Part shown: positions 8,092 to 18,100 of the stretch, in pieces
Numbering within the stretch: the first letter of the stretch is position 1
How the letters are laid out: each line of letters opens with the position of its first letter
Position numbers and translations under genes: made by a program
The notes under the pieces: model-generated
Told to the model about the DNA's origin: nothing
Seen by the model: the letters and a program-made list of their open reading frames with translations, nothing else
The model's database searches: none
IMG/VR virus record: IMGVR_UViG_3300044695_005677
Location: 1-64,000 of that record
DNA length: 64,000 bases
From: a virus
Reading direction: 5' to 3' (one strand)

Positions 8092-8448
8092 ATGCTCCCC
8101 GGACAATCCACAGTGCTCAACGACCAGCTTGCCTTTGTCCAAGGAGACACTTGGGGAGGGATACCATCTATCGCACTCGTCCCTGCGCCGAACTACAACG
8201 TAGCGTCGGCTGAAATGCAGTTCAGAGAGTCCAAGGTGGCTGTACTCCCATCTGCGACTCTATCCACAGCAGACGGATCAATCGTCATCAATAACGCTGG
8301 GACATGGAGTTTCACAGTTCCAGTGCAAAACCTTCCCCTGACTGCCGGAACCTACGACTGGCAGTTTCAAACCACAGACGTTGAAGGCAGTGTGCAGACC
8401 TATCTGCAAGGAACCATCCAAGTCTATCTCGACATCGTTCGCCCATGA
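8092..8448 (+). CDS. Ig-like/BppU-N-type virion protein
   Basis: This 118-aa beta-rich protein contains a QGDTWGGIPSIAL start, a mid-region of alternating beta strands and a TAGTYDWQFQTTD segment. This pattern recalls the N-terminal Ig-like domain of baseplate/receptor-binding proteins (BppU-type), which anchor fibres to the virion. It overlaps the next fibre gene by 4 nt, supporting a joint role in host attachment. Confidence 0.5.
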   Translation: MLPGQSTVLNDQLAFVQGDTWGGIPSIALVPAPNYNVASAEMQFRESKVAVLPSATLSTADGSIVINNAGTWSFTVPVQNLPLTAGTYDWQFQTTDVEGSVQTYLQGTIQVYLDIVRP

Positions 8449-11027
8449 GCACTACCGTCAACGTAACCACTGAAGGAGATGTCACCGTTGGTGTCGAATA
8501 TAACCCTGTCGCAGGATCGGGAACCGATACCAACATCGGAATAACTCGGACATCTTCGACGGTTGTCGTCACCTCAAGTTCAGGTACGGACGGGACAATC
8601 CTAGCAGCAGACGGCACGAACGCAGGGGTTTTCACTTCTGCCAATTACACCAAGCTGGCGGGGATCAGCGGCACCAACACAGGCGACCAGAACATCTTCA
8701 AGAACATAGCTGTAGCTGGGCAAGACACTGTAGTCGCTGACACAACAACCGACACGCTCACACTCGTAGCAGGAACCAATATCACCCTCACGACGGACGC
8801 TGCTACCGATACCATCACAATCACAGCATCAGGAGGTGGAGGCACTGGAGATGTAGTTGGGCCAGCTAGCGCGACAGATGGAGCTTTCGCTCTGTTCGAC
8901 ACGACCACAGGCAAACTGCTCAAGAACGGATCAATCCCCGGCGGCGCAGCCACACTCAACGTAGGCACCACCGCAGGCACTGTTGCCGCCGGAGATGACT
9001 CTAGGCTCACAAACGCCCGCACACCCACGGCTCACGCCTCTACGCACGTCACAGGAGGCTCCGACGCAATCCAGTCGGCTACGTCTTCCCAGAACGGCTT
9101 GGCTACTTCCACGCAGATCACTAAGCTCGACGGTATCGAAGCTGGAGCCGATGTCACAGATGCTACCAATGTATCTGCGGCTGGAGCCGTGATGAAGACC
9201 TTGGCTGATGCTAAAGGCGACCTTTTTGCTGCGACTGCTGCCGACACAGTGACTCGCTTGCCTATTGGGGTATCGAATGGGCATGTGCTGACCGTTGATT
9301 CGGCGGAAACCACGGGGATGAAGTGGACGGCACCTTCCGGCTCCGGTGGTGATGTCGTCGGGCCAGCAAGCTCAACGGACAATGCTTTTGCACGGTTTGA
9401 CTCCACGACAGGTAAACTTCTCCAGAACAGCACTGCGACTTTGGACGATGTGGGTCTTGCATCTTTGGACGCCGTTCAGTTTGCCACAGCCCCTACAACA
9501 ACCGAAGGAGTAGCCAAAGCTGTTTGGGATACAACCAATAGCTGCCTGAGCATTGGCCTCAACTCTTCAGTCACTAGCTTCGTCGGGACTGATCTTCATG
9601 TGAAGGTCTATAACCCAACGGCAAGCACCATGACCGTGATGCAGGTCGTTCGACAGAGCGGAGCTTCTGGCACTCGTCTCAACGTGCAGTTAGCTTTAGG
9701 GGATTCCGATACAACTTCCGCAACCTCTATCGGGGTCATTGCCCAGACGATAACAAGCCATGCGGAAGGTTTCATCCAGATGGCAGGGTTGCTTCAAGGG
9801 GTGAATACGAACGCTTTTGAGGAAGGAGACACCCTTTGGCTATCTCCGACTACCGCAGGTCTGATTACCAATGTCCGACCCACTGCTCCAAACCATAGTG
9901 TTCGGATTGGTTACTGCATCAAGAAAGCCGTTGGAGCAGGAATTATCCTTATCGACATCCTCAATGGGTTTGAAATTGGGGAACTGCATGATGTTGTTAT
10001 CACCGAGCCAGTAGCCGACAATAGTTTCCTCACCTATGATACTGCATCCTCAGTATGGATAAACGAAGCCCCCTCCGCAGCAAAATCCTCCATCGGCCTT
10101 GGCAGCGTGACCAACGATGCACAGACCAAAGCAGCGATTGTTCCGAATACTGCACCGACAGCGGGACAACTTCTTGTGGGGAATGCAGGCGGAACGGCAT
10201 ACGCTCCAGTGTCACTCAGCAGCGACGCTACCGTAGCCAGCACAGGCGCACTGACTTTGGCGACCGTGAATAGCAACGTTGGTTCCTTTGGCAGCGCAAC
10301 TCAGTCAGCAGCAGTCACGGTCAATGCCAAAGGCTTAGTGACCGCTGTCAGCACATCCACGATCACTCCAGCAGTAGGCTCAATCACAGGACTTGGCACT
10401 GGAGTGGCAACCGCTCTTGCAGTCAATGTTGGCACCGCAGGAGCGCCCGTTGTCAATGGTGGAGCACTTGGCACACCATCGAGTGGAACGCTCTCAAGCT
10501 GCACTGGACTGCCAATCTCTGGCCTCACTAGCTCCACAAGCACCGCTCTTGGAGTCGGCACGCTTGAACTTGGTGCAGCTTCAGACACAACCTTGGCTCG
10601 TAGTAGTGCCGGAAACATCACCGTCGAGGGCAATCTCATCTACCGTGCAGGAGGCAGTTTTGTGGGGATGCCTGTTGAGCTTGCTTATGCTTGCTCAGAC
10701 GAAGGCACTGCTCTGACTACAGGGACTGCCAAGGTGACGTTCCGAATGCCGTTTGCCATGACACTGACAGGAATCCGTTCAAGCGTCACGACAGCTCCAA
10801 CTGGCAGCACTCTTGTTGTTGACCTCAATGAAGGTGGAACATCTGTCTTGAGCACCAAACTCAGTATTGATGCTACCGAGAAAACTAGTGTCACTGCTGC
10901 AACTGCTGCTGTTATCTCAGACAGCGCTTTGGCGGACGATGCTGAGATGACCATCGACATCGACCAGATTGGCTCAACCGTCGCAGGAACAGGGCTGAAA
11001 GTGACCCTTATCGGGACTCGCGCATGA
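8445..11027 (+). CDS. Tail fibre protein, repeat-rich
   Basis: This 860-aa protein is rich in Thr, Ser, Gly, Ala and Val. It has repeated stalk motifs such as DVVGPAS(A/S)TD with (A/F)DTTTGKLL in two copies, and GISGTNTGDQN, typical of trimeric phage fibre shafts. The last 120 residues form a different, beta-rich tip. It probably binds the host surface. It is coupled by ATGA overlaps to both neighbours in one fibre operon. Confidence 0.75.
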   Translation: MSTTVNVTTEGDVTVGVEYNPVAGSGTDTNIGITRTSSTVVVTSSSGTDGTILAADGTNAGVFTSANYTKLAGISGTNTGDQNIFKNIAVAGQDTVVADTTTDTLTLVAGTNITLTTDAATDTITITASGGGGTGDVVGPASATDGAFALFDTTTGKLLKNGSIPGGAATLNVGTTAGTVAAGDDSRLTNARTPTAHASTHVTGGSDAIQSATSSQNGLATSTQITKLDGIEAGADVTDATNVSAAGAVMKTLADAKGDLFAATAADTVTRLPIGVSNGHVLTVDSAETTGMKWTAPSGSGGDVVGPASSTDNAFARFDSTTGKLLQNSTATLDDVGLASLDAVQFATAPTTTEGVAKAVWDTTNSCLSIGLNSSVTSFVGTDLHVKVYNPTASTMTVMQVVRQSGASGTRLNVQLALGDSDTTSATSIGVIAQTITSHAEGFIQMAGLLQGVNTNAFEEGDTLWLSPTTAGLITNVRPTAPNHSVRIGYCIKKAVGAGIILIDILNGFEIGELHDVVITEPVADNSFLTYDTASSVWINEAPSAAKSSIGLGSVTNDAQTKAAIVPNTAPTAGQLLVGNAGGTAYAPVSLSSDATVASTGALTLATVNSNVGSFGSATQSAAVTVNAKGLVTAVSTSTITPAVGSITGLGTGVATALAVNVGTAGAPVVNGGALGTPSSGTLSSCTGLPISGLTSSTSTALGVGTLELGAASDTTLARSSAGNITVEGNLIYRAGGSFVGMPVELAYACSDEGTALTTGTAKVTFRMPFAMTLTGIRSSVTTAPTGSTLVVDLNEGGTSVLSTKLSIDATEKTSVTAATAAVISDSALADDAEMTIDIDQIGSTVAGTGLKVTLIGTRA

Positions 11028-11692
11028 ACCTTGTAAATCCATACTTGTTCGCGCCCGCTGGAAATACTGATCCGTATTTCGCAGATGTTAAGCTCCTGTT
11101 GCATCTAGATGGCTCAAACGGCGGCACATCAGCCACGGACTTCAGTCCTATCGCCAGAGCGATCACCTTTTACGGTAACGCCCAGTTGACCACCACTGAT
11201 CCAAAATTTGGCACCGCTGCGTTGCTGCTCGATGGTAATGGTGACTACATCGACACGCCCAGTAGCGCAGATTTCGAGTTCTCGGGAGATTTTACGCTTG
11301 AGGCGTGGGTGTACCTCACAACCACAAGTGGTAGTTACAAGACTATTTTTGGGAGCGGGACGTATGGACTATACCACATCTCCAACACACTTGTCTGGTA
11401 TAGCACAGTTGGTGGTCTGACCACGTTCGGGACGATCACGAATAATGCGTGGCACCATGTTGCGATCAGTCGCAGTGGCACCTCGTTAAAATGCTTTGTG
11501 GACGGTGTGCAGAGTGGGTCAACGCTCACATCGAGCACGAGTTTCACCTGCACCACAACGTGGAAAATCGGGTATGATGCCATCGGGGCGGCCTACCTCA
11601 CCAGCAAGGTGGACGATGTGCGAGTAACAAAAGGAGTCGCTCGATACACTGCTGATTTCACTGCACCAACTGAGGCATTCCCTAATTCATAA
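11024..11692 (+). CDS. LamG/concanavalin-like lectin protein
   Basis: This 222-aa protein carries a LamG-type jelly roll: KLLLHLDGSNG near residue 24, FTLEAWVYL near 90, WHHVAISRSG near 145 and VDDVRVTKGVARYT near 200. LamG domains bind glycans. Next to the fibre gene it is likely a receptor-binding or accessory adhesin of the virion. No signal peptide is seen. Confidence 0.75.
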   Translation: MNLVNPYLFAPAGNTDPYFADVKLLLHLDGSNGGTSATDFSPIARAITFYGNAQLTTTDPKFGTAALLLDGNGDYIDTPSSADFEFSGDFTLEAWVYLTTTSGSYKTIFGSGTYGLYHISNTLVWYSTVGGLTTFGTITNNAWHHVAISRSGTSLKCFVDGVQSGSTLTSSTSFTCTTTWKIGYDAIGAAYLTSKVDDVRVTKGVARYTADFTAPTEAFPNS

Positions 11693-12177
11693 TGAGACTT
11701 CTCTACAACACACTCACCGAACGACTGCAACCCTATCCCCGCGCCGATGACGAGGATGTAGTTGGACTGTCACCTGAATACCTCATCATGCAGGTAGTCA
11801 ATACCGCCAAACCAGTCTTCGACGAAGCAACAGAGGTTCTTGTCCCTGCACAGACAGTCAACACTACCACGCAAACCGTGACTAACGGCTGGACAATTGC
11901 ACCAAAGCCTGAGCCAGTTTCATTGCCTATTGCAGTCTCTATGCGTTCTCTCCGACTCGCTTTAATCGACGCTGGACTCTATCAGTCTGTTGTCGCTGCG
12001 ATCAACGGCATACCTGATGCTACGGAAAAGCTCAAAGCGCAAATCTGGTGGGACACTTCCCCTACAGTTTATCGCGACAACGGCTACGTCATATCTTTTG
12101 GTTCTGCTCTTGGGAAAACTACCTTAGAAGTTGACCAAATCTTCTCAATGGCTAGGGTATATGATCTACCACAATGA
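11692..12177 (+). CDS. Fibre-associated hypothetical protein
   Basis: This 161-aa protein has a C-terminal part MRSLRLALIDAGLYQSVV ... IWWDTSPTVYRDNGYVI, which resembles a short helical module I know from many phage fibre-region proteins of unclear function. The N-terminal half is extended and Pro/Val-rich. It may help fold or attach the fibre. Confidence 0.5.
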   Translation: MRLLYNTLTERLQPYPRADDEDVVGLSPEYLIMQVVNTAKPVFDEATEVLVPAQTVNTTTQTVTNGWTIAPKPEPVSLPIAVSMRSLRLALIDAGLYQSVVAAINGIPDATEKLKAQIWWDTSPTVYRDNGYVISFGSALGKTTLEVDQIFSMARVYDLPQ

Positions 12178-12566
12178 TTGACCGTTTTCTTATGCTTTGT
12201 GACGACACCCCAAACTTAGTTTTGGCGAGTATGGTGTCCGCAGCGGTATCCACCTGCACGCTCATCGGTAGCGGCTTGATGGCAATGTTGGGGCAAGTCC
12301 CAACGCCAACAGAAGCTGGCATGTGGCCTTTTTATGGGGTGCTGATCGTAGCCGTAATCACTCTGTTTTGCTCCCTAGCATACGTGATTAGGTGGATGAT
12401 GACCACTGGAGTTACCGCGATTGCCTCAGTAAAAGAAGCGGTTGCAGTTTTAAGCACCAGCAACGATAGTGTCAAAGAAGCCTTGGAGAAACAATCCGCT
12501 TTCTTCGACTCCATTGGAAAAGATGCCATCAGGCAATCCCTAACCCAGCACAACTCGAAACCATGA
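12174..12566 (+). CDS. Two-TM membrane protein, lysis region
   Basis: This 130-aa protein has two hydrophobic segments at about residues 17-40 and 50-74, followed by a soluble helical tail (VKEAVAVLSTSNDSVKEAL). Located just before a holin-like gene and the endolysin, it could be a holin or antiholin. ATGA overlaps at both ends tie it to the cluster. Confidence 0.55.
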   Translation: MIDRFLMLCDDTPNLVLASMVSAAVSTCTLIGSGLMAMLGQVPTPTEAGMWPFYGVLIVAVITLFCSLAYVIRWMMTTGVTAIASVKEAVAVLSTSNDSVKEALEKQSAFFDSIGKDAIRQSLTQHNSKP

Positions 12567-12778
12567 AAAAGAAACTCCTACTCTGGCTCTCACTCATCAC
12601 CAAAGCCGCCTCCGTAGCGACAGGTGTTGCCTCGCTACCAATCGTCGCGATGCTGCCTGCCCAGTATGCTGGCTATGCTGCGCTCGCCTTTGCTGGTGCC
12701 TCCCTCGCAAAAGACACCGCGAACCGGATTGCCGACCTCGCTGACGACGGGATTGCAAACAACAGCTATAAAGGTTGA
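12563..12778 (+). CDS. Holin-like protein
   Basis: This 71-aa protein has a basic start (MKKKLLLW), a hydrophobic stretch across residues 5-52 that can form two helices, and a polar C-terminus (NRIADLADDGIANNSYKG). Size, charge distribution and synteny fit a class II holin that permits endolysin action. Confidence 0.6.
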   Translation: MKKKLLLWLSLITKAASVATGVASLPIVAMLPAQYAGYAALAFAGASLAKDTANRIADLADDGIANNSYKG

Positions 12779-12876
12779 TGCTCCGTTGCCTCCAGATTGC
12801 GCTCATGGGACTAGGGGCAATTCTCCTTAGCCTTATTGGCTACATCATCTACCTCTATCTGCGCTTCGGGTTATGA
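12778..12876 (+). CDS. Tiny 32-aa membrane peptide
   Basis: The ATG overlaps the previous stop (TGATG). The product starts MLRCLQIALMGLGAILLSLI and is a single hydrophobic helix followed by YLRFGL. The stop overlaps the next ATG. This unbroken coupling, and a clean transmembrane pattern in two successive tiny frames, make chance unlikely. A spanin-like, holin-modulating or toxin-like membrane peptide is possible. Confidence 0.5.
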   Translation: MLRCLQIALMGLGAILLSLIGYIIYLYLRFGL

Positions 12877-12962
12877 GCTTTGTGGTTGATGCTTTAGGTT
12901 GGGGATCATTGGCAGTTGCCGTTGTGATCTTCGCGATACTGTCAATCCCCCGAAATATATGA
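12873..12962 (+). CDS. Tiny 29-aa membrane peptide
   Basis: It starts at an ATGA overlap and ends in an ATGA overlap with the phosphoesterase gene. The product starts MSFVVDALGWGSLAVAVVIF and is almost entirely one membrane helix. Together with its upstream neighbour it forms a pair of coupled mini-membrane proteins inside the lysis cluster. It is too short for family assignment. Confidence 0.45.
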   Translation: MSFVVDALGWGSLAVAVVIFAILSIPRNI

Positions 12963-13933
12963 CCAAGACCCAGATTGCTAGAGACTTCATTTCGCGCTTT
13001 CCCGACGCTGAAAACAGGACTATCGCAAGGGCGATGAATAGAGAAATGCCCAAGGTTTTCACAACTGTTGATAGAGCTAGAGAAATTGTCCGAATTCTGC
13101 GAGGCGCATCAAAAGGGCACTATTCATCGGATAAAACCGCAATTCGACCCCTCGGTTGGCAGAAGAACCTTATCCCAAAGACTCAGGCTACAAAACGCGA
13201 TCCTATTGTGTTAAGCGGAGCCTTGAGAACCTTGATTCTTTCGGACATCCACATCCCTTACCACGACGAGACTGCCCTATCAGCAGCTATTGCTTACGGA
13301 AAGAAAAAGAAGCCGGATGTGATTATTTTGAACGGCGATATTGGCGACTTCTATGGAGTCAGCAGGCACGACAAAGACCCAAGGCGATCACTCGCAGATG
13401 AACTCGATGCCATCCGCCAGTTCCTCTTCTTCCTCCGCCAGCAGTTTCCCAAGGCCCGAATCCTCTATAAAATTGGGAACCACGAAGCACGCATGGAAAT
13501 GTTCCTCGTCAAGAACGCCCCCGTCCTTCTTGGTGTGAGTGATTTTGAACTCCCTGTTCTTCTCAAGTTTGACGAGCTTGGCATCGAATTGGTGCCATCG
13601 CTGACCCTGATTCGTCTAGGGGATTTGCCTATCTATCACGGGCATGAACTGCCTCAAGGTATGTCCTCCCCCGTGAACCCCGCCAGAGGTATTTGGATGC
13701 GCGTTCAAGAGTCCCTCATCTGTGGGCATTGGCACCGCACCTCTGAGCACACCGAAAGCACTGGACTGAACAAGAAACTTTCGTCATGCTGGTCAACAGG
13801 TTGTCTCTGTGATTTGAGTCCCGACTATGCCATCGTAAACCGCTGGAACCACGGATTTGTTATGGTTGACACACAGGCAGACGGCAACTACGAAGTCACG
13901 AATCACAAAATCATCAATGGTCGAGTTTATTGA
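12959..13933 (+). CDS. Calcineurin-like metallophosphoesterase
   Basis: This 324-aa enzyme shows all five metal-binding blocks in order: SDIHIPYHD (about 94), NGDIGDF (about 124), GNHEA (about 176), HGHELP (about 227) and GHWHR (about 257). The family hydrolyses phosphodiesters or monoesters with two metal ions; phage members are often nucleases. I chose the start at 12959 because it makes an ATGA overlap and removes a 20-residue leader that would overlap the tiny upstream gene. Residues 1-70 are basic and helical and may bind DNA. Confidence 0.85.
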   Translation: MTKTQIARDFISRFPDAENRTIARAMNREMPKVFTTVDRAREIVRILRGASKGHYSSDKTAIRPLGWQKNLIPKTQATKRDPIVLSGALRTLILSDIHIPYHDETALSAAIAYGKKKKPDVIILNGDIGDFYGVSRHDKDPRRSLADELDAIRQFLFFLRQQFPKARILYKIGNHEARMEMFLVKNAPVLLGVSDFELPVLLKFDELGIELVPSLTLIRLGDLPIYHGHELPQGMSSPVNPARGIWMRVQESLICGHWHRTSEHTESTGLNKKLSSCWSTGCLCDLSPDYAIVNRWNHGFVMVDTQADGNYEVTNHKIINGRVY

Positions 13934-13934
13934 T

Positions 13935-14543
13935 ATGTCGCCACTAGAATTTACAAAGACAGTTCAGACACGTTTGGGGGTGGATGCGGACGGTCAGCCG
14001 GGGACACAGACCTTGGCTGCGCTCGACAAAGCCCTGCCTTTGAAAACCAATTCTGAGCCTCCGACTGTTCTCCTGACGGGGGAAAAGGTCGATGAGCGCA
14101 GCGAGAAAGTCATCGCGACTCTCCACCCTAACCTACGGGAAAAAGCCCGTGAGCTAGTGCGTAAAGCAGCCACAAGCGGCATCACCATCAAACTGATCTC
14201 CGGTCTTCGCACCTACGACGAGCAAAACTCGTTGTATGCCCAAGGGCGCTCTTCTTCTGGCAAGGTCGTGACCAACGCTCGAGGGGGTTACTCCAACCAC
14301 AACTTTGGCGTCGCCTTTGACGTGGGGGTGTTTGTGCATGGGGCTTATATTGATGAGTCCCCCGCTTATAAGACCGTTGGGCAACTTGGCAAGAACCTCG
14401 GTTTTGAATGGGGCGGCGACTGGTCAAGTATTCAAGATCAACCCCACTTCCAGCTTCGCCCAGCGTGGGCTAGAGGGATGAAGGAGAGCGAAATGCTCGC
14501 AGAAATGCGTGCGCGTAAGGCTTCGGGTAAGGATGTCTTCTAA
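13935..14543 (+). CDS. Endolysin, M15-type peptidase with PG-binding domain
   Basis: This 202-aa protein has an N-terminal peptidoglycan-binding helix bundle (EFTKTVQTRLGVDADGQPG, about 3-35) and a C-terminal L-Ala-D-Glu/D-Ala-D-Ala peptidase of the VanY/CwlK type. Zinc motifs are SNHNFGVAFD (about 120) and DQPHFQL (about 168), with ISGLRTYDEQ upstream. It cleaves cell-wall peptides at lysis. No signal peptide is present, so it depends on a holin. Start 13935 lies just after the preceding stop. Confidence 0.85.
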   Translation: MSPLEFTKTVQTRLGVDADGQPGTQTLAALDKALPLKTNSEPPTVLLTGEKVDERSEKVIATLHPNLREKARELVRKAATSGITIKLISGLRTYDEQNSLYAQGRSSSGKVVTNARGGYSNHNFGVAFDVGVFVHGAYIDESPAYKTVGQLGKNLGFEWGGDWSSIQDQPHFQLRPAWARGMKESEMLAEMRARKASGKDVF

Positions 14544-14555
14544 TATAAAACACAA

Positions 14556-15092
14556 ATGTCAAAACCAGTTCTTATTGCTTTTACGGGCCTTGCTCAAGCA
14601 GGCAAGACCACAGCAGCACAAGCCTTTTTGTCCCTAGGCTATGATCGAATGTCGTTTGCCGACCCGATCAAGGCAATGGTTCGATGTTTGACCCCGGTGG
14701 CGGATAAAGAAGCTCGCCCTGATGAGCTTTGTGGAAAAACTCTCCGAGAAGTTTATCAGTCCCTCGGGACCGATTGGGGGCGTAACATGGTTGGCGGCGA
14801 CATTTGGATTCGCGCAGGGCGTTTTCGGATCGAGACTTTACTCAGTGATGTCTTGAGCGGAGTCATCCGTGGGGTCGTGATTGACGACATCCGCTTTGAC
14901 AATGAAGCCGAGCTAATCCGTAACATGGGAGGCACGGTAGTTGAGATTACCCGCCCAAACTCAGTCCAGATGGATCACGCATCCGAGGCTGGAGTATCCC
15001 GTCACCTGATTGACCACACGTTCTCCAACCACACGGACATCGACAGCTTGAAGTGCCAAGTCTTGGGAAAGCTCTACTACGGTGCGCCTTGA
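14556..15092 (+). CDS. Deoxynucleoside monophosphate kinase-like P-loop protein
   Basis: This 178-aa protein has Walker A GLAQAGKTT at residues 11-19, a RMSFADPIKAMV segment and IDDIRFDNEAELIR near 110, characteristic of phage dNMP kinases (T4 gene 1 type). It would phosphorylate dNMPs for phage DNA synthesis. Its position among late genes is atypical. The start context (aatataaaacacaaatg) lacks a Shine-Dalgarno sequence. Confidence 0.75.
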   Translation: MSKPVLIAFTGLAQAGKTTAAQAFLSLGYDRMSFADPIKAMVRCLTPVADKEARPDELCGKTLREVYQSLGTDWGRNMVGGDIWIRAGRFRIETLLSDVLSGVIRGVVIDDIRFDNEAELIRNMGGTVVEITRPNSVQMDHASEAGVSRHLIDHTFSNHTDIDSLKCQVLGKLYYGAP

Positions 15093-15126
15093 TTGTTAGT
15101 TGAAAAAAGAGTAGGCTATTCTCAAC

Positions 15127-18100
15127 ATGGCTACTGCAAACTCTGCCCCTAATCTGCTGCCTTCGCAGAGAAGTCCTTTTACGCCTCTATCGACAGATGT
15201 GTTCGTAGTGGAGAACTTCAATGTTGTCCAGTCGCCCAATGATTCGATTCCAGCTTATGGGACTCCACATGACACTCTTTCCAAGCTCAAGTCTTGGCCG
15301 AACCATAAGTTCTGTCTCCAGACTCAGCCGGACGAAAAAGGGAACTATCAGAGATGGTATGTAGCTGATCAGGCGACACAGAACCTTTACAACTGGGAGA
15401 TTAGCGATTCTGGGCCTTGGCCTGCAATCAACCAGACGTTCATCATCCCTCGCGCTGATTATCGTGCGCTCCCAGCCAACCCTTCCACGACCTATCCCGC
15501 ACCGCCGAATCCGCCGTTAAATACAACGGATTACGAGATTACCGCGACCCAAGAACAGCGCATTGGGGAACCCAAACTCGACAGTCTTTATGTGTCCGTT
15601 CAGGTAACACGGGAAAAGGTCAGCACTATCAATACGGCGTATGCTGTCGATTTGGATACCAACACGGTTCAGGCAACCCAGACCCAAAAGGTAGCCGCAG
15701 GCACACAAGCTTCTGGAGTGGCAGCAGATGGGACTTATAGCAATGTCGCGGTTCAGAACTCGCTGTGGTCGGTAAAGACGACCCAGAAGGCAGCAGGATT
15801 GGCTGGGAAGTCGGTTAACGGGGTATCCACCCGTATTCTCTACTACCGAGACAACTACACTTGGCCGAGAGTCCTGAACTACATCAATATTCAGGCAATC
15901 CAGAGCGATCCACGGAACATCTATTCCCCGATTTCTTCTTTCTCTTGGTCACCAGTCTGGCTCGCAGACGCTTTTGACGGGCCTTGCGACTACACTCTTG
16001 TAGAGCGGTGGACACTGGCAAAACCCGTATTTGGTGGCGACCCAAACTGGAACACAGGTACTGTCTGGGCAGCGTCTACCGCGTATGCCGTGGATGCCTA
16101 CGTCACCCGTGTTGTAGGGGACTCGCCAACCTATTACCGATGCATCACCGCACACACCTCTGGTGGCTCGTTTAACGCCTCCTATTGGACGCAAGTTTCC
16201 CCACTGATCCCGCAGGAAACTCCCATGCTCAAGACGGAGATCGTGTTCAACGGAGCTAACTTACGTATTAGTATTCCTGCATGCTTGCATGAGCGATACA
16301 ATCTCTGGGATACGCAGTTCTCACAGACATACCCAGCGACCAATCCTACCCGCTGGCCCGCAACGGTGCTTTCCCGTGTCACGGTAGTTCCCGACCAAGG
16401 CGGCTATCTGACTCGGATGTTCTACGTCAAGTCTCCGAGCACCGCTGGGAACCCGACAGACATTTCGTTGAGCTTGACGGCTGAAGCTGCGACAGGGTTC
16501 ACGCTCTCAGGAGTGGTAGCAGCCACGGTTCCGACAGGGACGATGTATCTATCTATCGCGACTGATCCAAATTTTGGTGGCGGGTTCTTGGGGACGTACA
16601 GTTCTCTGGCAATCGGGAGCCACACTCAAAGCCTAGTCGCCAATGCGCCCCCAACTTCGACCACAACTGCCGTTACTGGAGCCACTCGCGGCGTAACCTA
16701 TTACGCGAAGCTGGTTTGTGTGCCAACTAACCCTGCACTGCCATCCGTCACAAGCAATCTCTGCATCGCGTTCACTGATCCGCAGCCTGAACTCTTAGTG
16801 TCTACGACTGGAGGTGATAACCTTGTCAGCGGTGCTCCCGTATCTAGTGCCAGCACAGCCAACGCTGTTTCGGTTGGGGGCCAGTCTACTTTAGACCTAC
16901 GGTTGACCAATATTGGACTTGAGTCCTTATCTGGGTTTTCCACGACTAAGACTTCAGGCGTGGCGGAGGATGCCGCCATGTTCACGGTGCAGCAATTCCC
17001 TGCTTCCATCGCCCCTTCTAATTCGGCAGAATGGAGCATCTACTTCAAGCCAACATCCCCCGGCTACAAGAGTGCCACTATCACGATCACAAGCAACGCT
17101 TCCACAACCTACGACCTGAACGTGGCGGGAACGGGAGTTGCTGCTGACATCCAAGTGGAGCAGCCAGAGAACACGATTCTGGTAAATGGGGCGAACACCA
17201 TCAACTTTGGTACGGTCACGACTGGAACGGCGGATAAGACCTTCTGGATTCGCAATGTCGGCAACGACTCGGTGCCTCTCAGGGACTTGGCTGTGTCTGT
17301 CAGTGGAACCAATGCCTCCGACTACACCCCTTCCGCGCTCTCTGTCACTGAACTGGACAGCGGCACTTACACGATGTTCACGGTGACATTCGATCCTGTG
17401 TCTGAGGAAACAGCCTCAAGCACCCGCACGGCTACTCTTTCCATTGCGAGCACAGACACGGATGAGAACCCGTTCACGGTCAACCTGACAGGCGTTTCAC
17501 AGAATCCGACAGCGCCGGGCGCAGTCGATCTGACTTGGGATGGAAACGCGAATGGCACAGTTTACGGGATTGCCCACCAAGCCGATGGGCAAGCTATACT
17601 TGTGGGGGTATTCACTCAAATTGGAGCCACTGCACGTAACCGTATTGCGCGAGTGGATGCTTCTACAGGAGCCGTTGACGCAACTTTCAACCCAAATGCA
17701 GACGCTGCCGTAAACTGCGCATTGGTGCAGCCAGACGGCAAAATTGTTGTTGGGGGGGGTTTTGCCAATATAGTCGCTACTGCCAGAAACTACATCGCAC
17801 GTCTCAACTCAGACGGCACCATTGATGCAGGCTTTGACCCTGACGCAGATGGGGCTGTTCGTTGCATGGCACTACAAGCTGATGGCAGTATCATCGTAGG
17901 GGGCGACTTCGCCAATATCGGTGGAGGGGCAAAAGCATGGCTAGCACGCATCGACTCTTCGGGCGTTCTCGACGCTTCGTTCACAAGCGAGATTGATACT
18001 GTGACATCTCCGGGTCAAGTCTACGGGGTGACACTGCTTGAGGATGGACGGGTGGCAGTAGTTGGAAATTGGTCAGACACAGGGAACACGACCACTACGA

